From Harmothoe impar (Eukaryota; Annelida; Polychaeta; Phyllodocida; Polynoidae), in assembly GCA_947462335.1 (NCBI GenBank), contig OX381706.1:17522784-17586783 (forward strand): a DNA stretch of 64,000 nt. Reading direction: 5' to 3'. The notes beneath the pieces are model-generated. The model did no database searches. It saw only the letters and a program-made list of their open reading frames with translations, and was not told where the DNA came from. Numbering within the stretch: the stretch's first letter is position 1; each line of letters opens with the position of its first letter. Both the position numbers and the translations under genes were made by a program. Below, piece by piece: positions 57,915 through 64,000 of the stretch.

Positions 57915-58687
57915 ACACTCTTAGAAATATCCTGTAAAATTACGGTGATTCACTGGCATCAATTGATGCCAAGCTTTCGCCGTTTTTGTTACGGTCACCG
58001 TATTCTCCTAATACCCGTAAATTTTACAGAGCTTTCCTGTTGTCATTTTACGGTGATTCATCACTATTATATGATGATTCTCTGCTATTCATTGATGATT
58101 CTCTTTTTTCTTCATTCATTGGTATATTTCAAAATATCAACTTAATTTCAGGCCTGTAAATAATTATTAGGCCATAAGAGACATAATTGAATGCCTCACA
58201 GTAATATGCAAGTATAATCCATGAGCAAAGGGTACTCTAGGATTGTTACAAAGCAACTCTGATAGTGGTGTGATTATGTATAATTCTAATTACCACAAAA
58301 TGGGTGTTTTTACAATCCTTGCTTGTTCCCACTGATATAGAAAAGGAAATTATATTTCTATTATCTATATTGTACCATAGGCTTCAAGGTTGACCCTTTG
58401 ATTGATGAGGTAATTGGACATTGTTATCATTTAAACACATTTAGATACGTTTTAAAGTGAGAGGTTCTACAAAAGTCCTCATATCTCCCAGGCTGCCACC
58501 TGGTGGGCAAATATTTAACGTGAGATTCACTGTATATGAAAATAAGGTGTTTCACTGTACAGGTTTAAGGATGTTCAGTGTAAAAGTGTTGAATTTGACA
58601 CTGTCTCACCGTAAATCACATTACGGTGATAAACTGTAAAATTTTACACTGAATCCCCATAATTTCAACGGGAATTTTTTACAGTGT
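57915..58687. mobile_element. Inner element with ACACTGTAAAAAATT-type end
   Basis: The right end, on the minus strand, reads ACACTGTAAAAAATTCCCGT. The left end ACACTCTTAGAAATATCCTG is a decayed match. TTACGGTGAT words occur near both ends. It is flanked on both sides by the word CAGTAGATTCTAC, consistent with insertion into the outer element. Confidence 0.45.
58493..58506 (-). promoter_or_regulatory. CTCF-like motif, reverse
   Basis: The minus strand reads CCACCAGGTGGCAG, identical to the motif at 35802-35815. It lies within a transposon, so chance or transposon spread is possible. Confidence 0.3.
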
Positions 58688-58921
58688 ACTGTTGGTCTAC
58701 AGTAGATTCTACGGTGTACCTACACTAACTATTTGCAGTGTGGGTATGGAGGACAATTGACATGCCCTACAATCTACACAAATAAGGTAGGCATCGCTGT
58801 CAATTCCGCTCTTACTATTACTGACACACCATCCCCGCAGTCAGCTTTACATGATTATCCCACTGATTCCTTTACCCTAGACCCCACCAGCTGCACCAAG
58901 CATGACTGCTGAGTACTAGTA

Positions 58922-59119
58922 CCGTAAATTCTCAGCCGCACCCCAACTTTGGGCCGATTCTATAACCTGCACCAGCGAACTGACTATGGCGATTTTAGTA
59001 ATGTATCATAGAACCAAAAACGTGTGTATAAGCCGCACCAAGACTCTAGGTTGATCCTATAAGCCGCACTTCCGATTTGACTCCCGTACAAGCCAGGGCT
59101 TCTATGCGACAATTTGCGC
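58922..59119. mobile_element. Decayed TA-flanked pogo-like MITE
   Basis: The left end CCGTAAATTCTCAGCCGCACC and the right end, on the minus strand GCGCAAATTGTCGCATAG, are diverged relatives. TA flanks both. 'ATAAGCCGCAC' recurs inside. Confidence 0.4.
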
Positions 59120-59121
59120 TA

Positions 59122-60376
59122 TGATAAAAAGGTTCCGGAGGGGAGTGGCAAGACCTGATGAGGAAATGAGCACACTAAAAAAAACTGTCTGCCTGATGCT
59201 GGCAATGGCTTTGCACTTTGTTTCCAGGGTCAAGCATTTCAGAACAGAGCCAGGCAATGCTGGACTCCCCTTGGTAAGAAGCAGCCTTGATGTTCACACA
59301 GGGTTGCACTGTCTTAGAAAGACCATGAGGCTTGCTAGGGCTCTCCACTCATCCACCAATTTCTCAACTAGCCACTATACCAGGCATATCATAGACATCA
59401 AAAATGTGTCATATATCAGCTAGACACTATTGGCTCATTTTAATCTCCTTCTTTGTATTGATCAGAGTGGTGGTCTAGATGTTTGCTTACTGGCCCTGTA
59501 GGCCTATAAAGTAGTTACTAATAGATTGCATATGGACATGATTACTCTGCATTAAGATGGAGGTGATTCCCCATGCATTCAAACATCCCCTGGAGGAGGC
59601 CCCTATTACGTTTGTATCTGATTGGCTTGTCGGATTGCCTTATTCAGTTCTTTGCAACGGTCTTGTCCCATCTTTTTGTAATGACTCCATCCTATTGGCA
59701 AATAATGTAGTGGAAGGAATAGAACTGTCCTGTACAGCACTATCATCTATATGTCAGAATGTGATACCATCTATCTCTTGTCTAGGTCTATGGGATAAAA
59801 GCTTAGCCATGGTAGTTGTATGTACCACACGCCTTGTTGTGTCAGTTAAATAGAAGATACAATAATTATTGTCAAATGACATCACATAGCCTAGACTGAT
59901 AGAGTAGTGGTTGTAGGTAAACATACCCTGCTGGTTGATTTAATAATTGAATTAGACAAGCAACAATTATTGACTTAACCTAGGTTGTTAGCGTTAAATA
60001 ATATCTTAAATGCGATCACTGAAGATTACCAGACCCTGTTGGTTATTAACTGAACAATGACAGTTCCCAATGTCCCCACTATGGGTCAAGTCTCATGTCT
60101 CCCTCTCCTTCAGGCAACAAGCCAGACATCTTCAGCAAGGTATTAGCTATGCAGGTAATCAGTGGGTCCACATAATAGACCCTCCTGTTAATTTTAAGTG
60201 ATGTTTCTATCCACCACAAGGTATATGGGATAAGACTCTAACAGATTAAAGAACTTGATATCCCTTGAACTAGATATGAGTATAGCCTGTATGCATGTCT
60301 TAGTAATATAAATATACATCATGCAGAGTCAGGATTGTTGAGCACTGTTGGGTTTGTATATCCTTACCAATGGATA
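59122..60376. other. Non-coding stretch
   Basis: The frames at 59121-59423 (100 codons) and 59557-59853 (98 codons) show no recognisable domain. No splice-flanked exon is evident. Confidence 0.35.
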
Positions 60377-60582
60377 TTAACCCTTTAAGAACAGATGTCT
60401 TTAAAAGATGACATTTGTCATCATGATTCTCCAATGCAGCCCTGGCCAGTAACTCACCAGTGCTACATTGGTGCATCATGCCGAGCATTCGGGAGTGAAT
60501 CAACCCAATAAGGTCGGCATGGTGCATCATGATGACCAGAGGCATGATGCATTAAGGTATTATACCGTCCTTAAAGGGTTAA
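60377..60582. mobile_element. TTAA-family (piggyBac-like) MITE, copy 6, intact ends
   Basis: TTAACCCTTTAAGAACAG on the left and CGTCCTTAAAGGGTTAA on the right, with the TTAA target at both borders (60377-60380 and 60579-60582). TTAA duplication with CCC...GGG termini is the piggyBac hallmark. It is 206 bp including targets, with no ORF. It serves as reference for the copies at 14086, 21405, 27852, 37830 and 51594. Confidence 0.8.
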
Positions 60583-60592
60583 GAAATCCCTT

Positions 60593-62320
60593 CATGAGGT
60601 AAGATTGGTGACATACTGGGGTAAGGAGCAGAGAGGAGCAGCTCAGGCATCAACCTCTACAATAAGCCTCTACGTGAGCAGCTCATTGAGCAGCCACAGT
60701 CCCAGTTATTACCTGTCTACTACATAGAACACATGCTGAATGGTAAATAATCACCGCAACGGGGATCTGAGAGCATTACAGCTGCATTACTTAGGTTATA
60801 AGTTAACAAATCCAGGTGGTGAATGACCTTATCAGCTGACTAGAGGGCTGTAACGGAATGTATTTGCATATCATATGTGTGTTCTGCATGGGCCCTCCGC
60901 TTTATGTTCACAAAGGGGTATTATGAGTGGTAGATTGGGAGCATAGAGTAGGCGGCAAACAGCTACTGCACTAATGGGTTTGCCTGGTTCTTTGCCGCTA
61001 CAATAAAGCTCTACCTTATTGCAGGCTTATTTCTATAGACATATCTGATTGTCCAATTCTTTTACTGCTGACTTTCATACTATTGTAGTAATCAATTTTC
61101 TATTTAGGTGAGCCCTCTCAATATCCTCTATGTACCGCTCTCCAAACTGCTGTCAGGGTAAGTGAGTAATTACTTGTAAATATTTCAACATATTCTGGCA
61201 TTGAAGTAATATTTTAACATCCGCTTTTTTAAAATGTGATCATCACAGCTTCTCTACATTGATTCCCATTGGAAAACAATCACAATAAAATATATTTTCC
61301 TCAGGAGTTTCTTTGCAGGTGTGCCATTAAATAGGATCTAGGTTGGAAATAAGCTCCAGGGTAGATTCGTTTTTATCTATTAGTGGTATTGGCAGCTTGT
61401 AAACACAATTTTGACATCAAATTATTTTCACACGTATGGAACTATACAGACATATTTTACAACAGAATGCCAAGGTCAGTAATTACACCTGCAGTTAGCA
61501 GTTAATGATTCCATAATTGCTGTTCATCAGTGGACTGTAGTTTTTCTCATGCTCAGCGGTCTTTTCTTTCGACCGATCAAACTATTTGTTAAAATACAGT
61601 TCTGCAGTAAGAGTGAGTTCCTGATTGAATTTGCGCTGTGAATGGCCAAAGTTCTGGCTGTGTTTTGTCTGCCTTAATGTCTCCACAAAGGTCAGACACC
61701 AGTCTCACTTAAAGCAATAAAATGCAATCAAATAAATTGGATAAGTTCAGTGTCCGGTTAAATGTTCTGCTCTTCATCATTGTAAAATTGTTACTCCATC
61801 GAAGCTTCTAAAATTCAAACGGAATTCATATCTCAGTGAGTGGGAAAGTGTACGCCACAGACCAAGTGGATATATACGATTTTTACCAAATGTTAAATCC
61901 CTAATATAGTTGGTCCAAATACTGTAAAAGTAGATTTTTAATGAGTTTGGGGGGCGATAAAATGGTATCCATGAGCAGTAACAACCCAGAAAGAGGGTCC
62001 CAATGGACCCAACCATGGCATTTTCAGTGTATTTTCAATGGGGACAATAAAATCGTGCACGATTTTATTCTAAAATGAACATAATTATATTGGGCAGTAA
62101 AATCAAATTGGGAGGGAATGAGAGCGAATGGAATAGCTCAGAAGGGAAATATGTTATTTGTGAACATCCTGACTCAATTTTAAGAAATTTGAGGCCCAAT
62201 CATCGGATCGGATATACTAACTTTAAGGAATCACAGTGTTCTGTATGATGCACTTTAAGCTTCCCCATGTAACCTCAATGATAGCCTTCAATATGAAGCA
62301 ATGAGAGAGATTGTTTGCAA
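60593..62320 (+). repeat. Segmental duplication, copy B
   Basis: The second copy of 53646-54795, about 6.9 kb downstream in the same orientation. It is longer because about 600 bp (roughly 61480-62200) has no counterpart in copy A. The TTAA MITE copy 6 sits immediately before it. Confidence 0.75.
62100..62230 (+). repeat. Dispersed repeat shared with 63385-63510
   Basis: 'gaatggaatag', 'atatgttatttgtgaacat.c.gact.aattt' and 'gat.tactaacttt' occur in both places. The downstream part of the 63.4-kb copy ('catccct.ta.aattta.ac.aataagataagcatc') also resembles 58755-58800. Confidence 0.55.
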
Positions 62321-64000
62321 TATCCCAGGGTGCCATGCCCTTTACCCTTTTTGCTAACATATTCTATTAGGCACACAAAAAGAGACCGACATAAGATGCA
62401 ATTTGGTTATACTATCATGATAGAATATGTAGTCTGCCAATTGGGATGATAAATTATTTTGTAGCATATTCAGAGTGCCTTTATCCCTAGATTATCATTT
62501 AGCAATGCAGAATGTTACACCATGAAAGAATATAACAAAGGATTTATATGGACCTTGCAAAGAGTAGCAATCCTCTTAAGATAGTTTATATAGACCTAAA
62601 GGGAAATTAGTAAGGCTCTAACCTAGTAACTATTTTAGGCACTTTAGTTGACAGACTTGTGTGCATTAAATATGTACTTTTAATACTCAATCCTCTTCAA
62701 AAGTAACAATAGCAAGTAATTATACCTCAACCTTCAATAAAAAAAAATCCCTATGAATGATAGTTTGAACCATTCAATGTATTTGGTTCAACCTGCCCAG
62801 GGCATGGGGCACATTGAACCATCCAAAGATTTTATTTTCGAAAATTCAAAATAAATACAAAAAACGACCATACTTGCTTTGCCATAGGTGATCATATATC
62901 GCAATGATATAAGGTAACTGCTAGATCCAAGATTAAAGTCCAGATGACTTTGATAAGGTCAGGAAAATATAAATGTGCAAAAGTGGTTCAATGTGCCCCT
63001 CTCTACCCTACAACCCACTCACAATAATCACACCCCGTTTGTACCCTAATCCCGGACATAAACGTGATTGTTTCTATTTTATATGGGAGGTGCTGTAGGC
63101 AAACAAACCACTGGACTGTGAACCCTAGGTGACTAACCCATGAATCAATCTGTTATAAGATATACAAATAGCCAGATATGTATTTTATTAAGTAAAATAC
63201 AATCATATACAAATAATGTATACCTTGCATGGTGAAATCATGAAGGCAATTTTCTTACTCTATACTTACACCCACTGAAGAGATTTGCAGTATATTTGGT
63301 GATCATGTTAAGAGGGTCTGTCAATCACGGCCCAGGCTGGCCAGTACTCCAGATGCCCTCTTGATGCTTTTGAACAATAAATCTAATTTGACCAAAATTG
63401 AAGGAAATGAGGGGGGATGGAATAGATAGGAAGTTTCGTATGTTATTTGTGAACATTCAGACTAATTTTTTGTCCCACCGTTGGATGTACTAACTTTGAC
63501 ATCCCTCTATAATTTACACCAATAAGATAAGCATCCTGTTGACTCCCTAACACTAATTTACCTCACATGTTTATGCTGTTTCTGTTTTCCTGAGAAATAC
63601 ACACGTTTCTAACTTGTGTCATTCTTGAGTTCCGTTTGGAGGGATATCTTTCGGATGTAATATACCTGAATACATCAACTGGTCAAGATGCAATATAATA
63701 TATCTAACCACTTTACAGGGTAAGACAAAGAAGTTCACACCTTGGTTATAACCGAGGCTCACATAACCGAGGCTTAAGTTTAGTTAACCTCCTTGCGTCT
63801 AAGAAATGTAATAATAGCAATAGTAGAGGGCACTAGGCAGTCTGTCATGTACCTTAACATACACCCAGGTCCTTGTCTGTAACCATTAGATATCCCTGCC
63901 AAATAATATTAGAATATTACACCATACTCTTATTGTATTAGTCAATGATGTTGGTATAGAAGTTTGCTTTACTGTCCATGGGCCTAATAGATTGCATTTA
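62321..64000. other. Non-coding stretch to window end
   Basis: Apart from the repeat at 63385-63510, I recognise no gene, RNA or structured element. Confidence 0.4.

Larger units (their letters stand above)
57764..58741. mobile_element. Nested inverted-repeat element (TAGAATCTACTG family)
   Basis: The right end (reverse complement CACTGCAAATAGTTAGTG, GTAGAATCTACTGTAGA) matches 31981-32080. The left end (GCACTGTAAG, GTACAGTAGATT) is a decayed counterpart. Inside lies the hairpin at 57853-57890 and a second, inner element (57915-58687). Confidence 0.5.

Noticed and set aside
58493..58506. CTCF-like site as a firm insulator call
   Set aside because: The match is exact, but it lies in decayed transposon DNA and no supporting feature is near; kept as a low-confidence motif only.

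Overview
The window is 64 kb of AT-rich eukaryotic (metazoan) nuclear DNA. There are no closely packed ORFs, no operons and no ribosome-binding sites. Instead it holds long non-coding stretches, many short non-autonomous DNA transposons, TA microsatellites, homopolymer C/G tracts, minisatellites and diverged segmental duplications. The mix of TTAA-, TAA- and TA-flanked inverted-repeat elements fits an invertebrate, perhaps marine, but I cannot name the species. The longest open frames (100-152 codons) lie in low-complexity or repeat DNA and do not look like exons. I recognise no conserved protein family with confidence.

Layout. 1-3.2 kb: unique, featureless. 3.2-12.6 kb: an old tandem duplication with a unit of about 3.9 kb, carrying a TA-flanked element (5.2 kb) and a 0.43-kb inverted-repeat element (11.4 kb). 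12.6-21.6 kb: two related Harbinger-like elements, a TTAA/piggyBac-like element, purine-rich tracts, an 11-bp minisatellite split by a hAT-like element, a tRNA-like SINE remnant, a long TA tract, a 108-bp element and a second TTAA-family copy. 21.6-25.8 kb: mostly unique. 25.77-26.06 kb: the best gene candidate, a TATA box followed by a 76-codon ORF. 26.1-33.2 kb: more elements, including an 846-bp transposon built round seven copies of one motif. 33.8-35.7 kb: a tandem duplication carrying DR1-type nuclear-receptor half-sites. 35.8-36.84 kb and 40.4-40.56 kb: GC/CpG-rich blocks, each ending at a good splice-donor sequence, with CTCF-like motifs; these are candidate alternative 5' exons or promoters. 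41.5-44.05 kb: a 2.54-kb CMC (CACTA-type) non-autonomous transposon with 51-bp palindromic subterminal repeats, an 80-bp minisatellite and a 20/21-bp GC-rich minisatellite. 44-64 kb: long quiet stretches, further Harbinger, piggyBac and pogo-like elements, foldback hairpins (47.5 and 56.3 kb), a tRNA-like pol III head (57.1 kb), a nested inverted-repeat element (57.8-58.7 kb) and a duplicated segment (53.6 and 60.6 kb).

Overall this reads as an intergenic or very large intronic region, possibly flanking a regulated gene on the + strand. The transposon structures rest on inverted repeats and target-site duplications read directly from the sequence. The gene, exon and regulatory calls are inferences.
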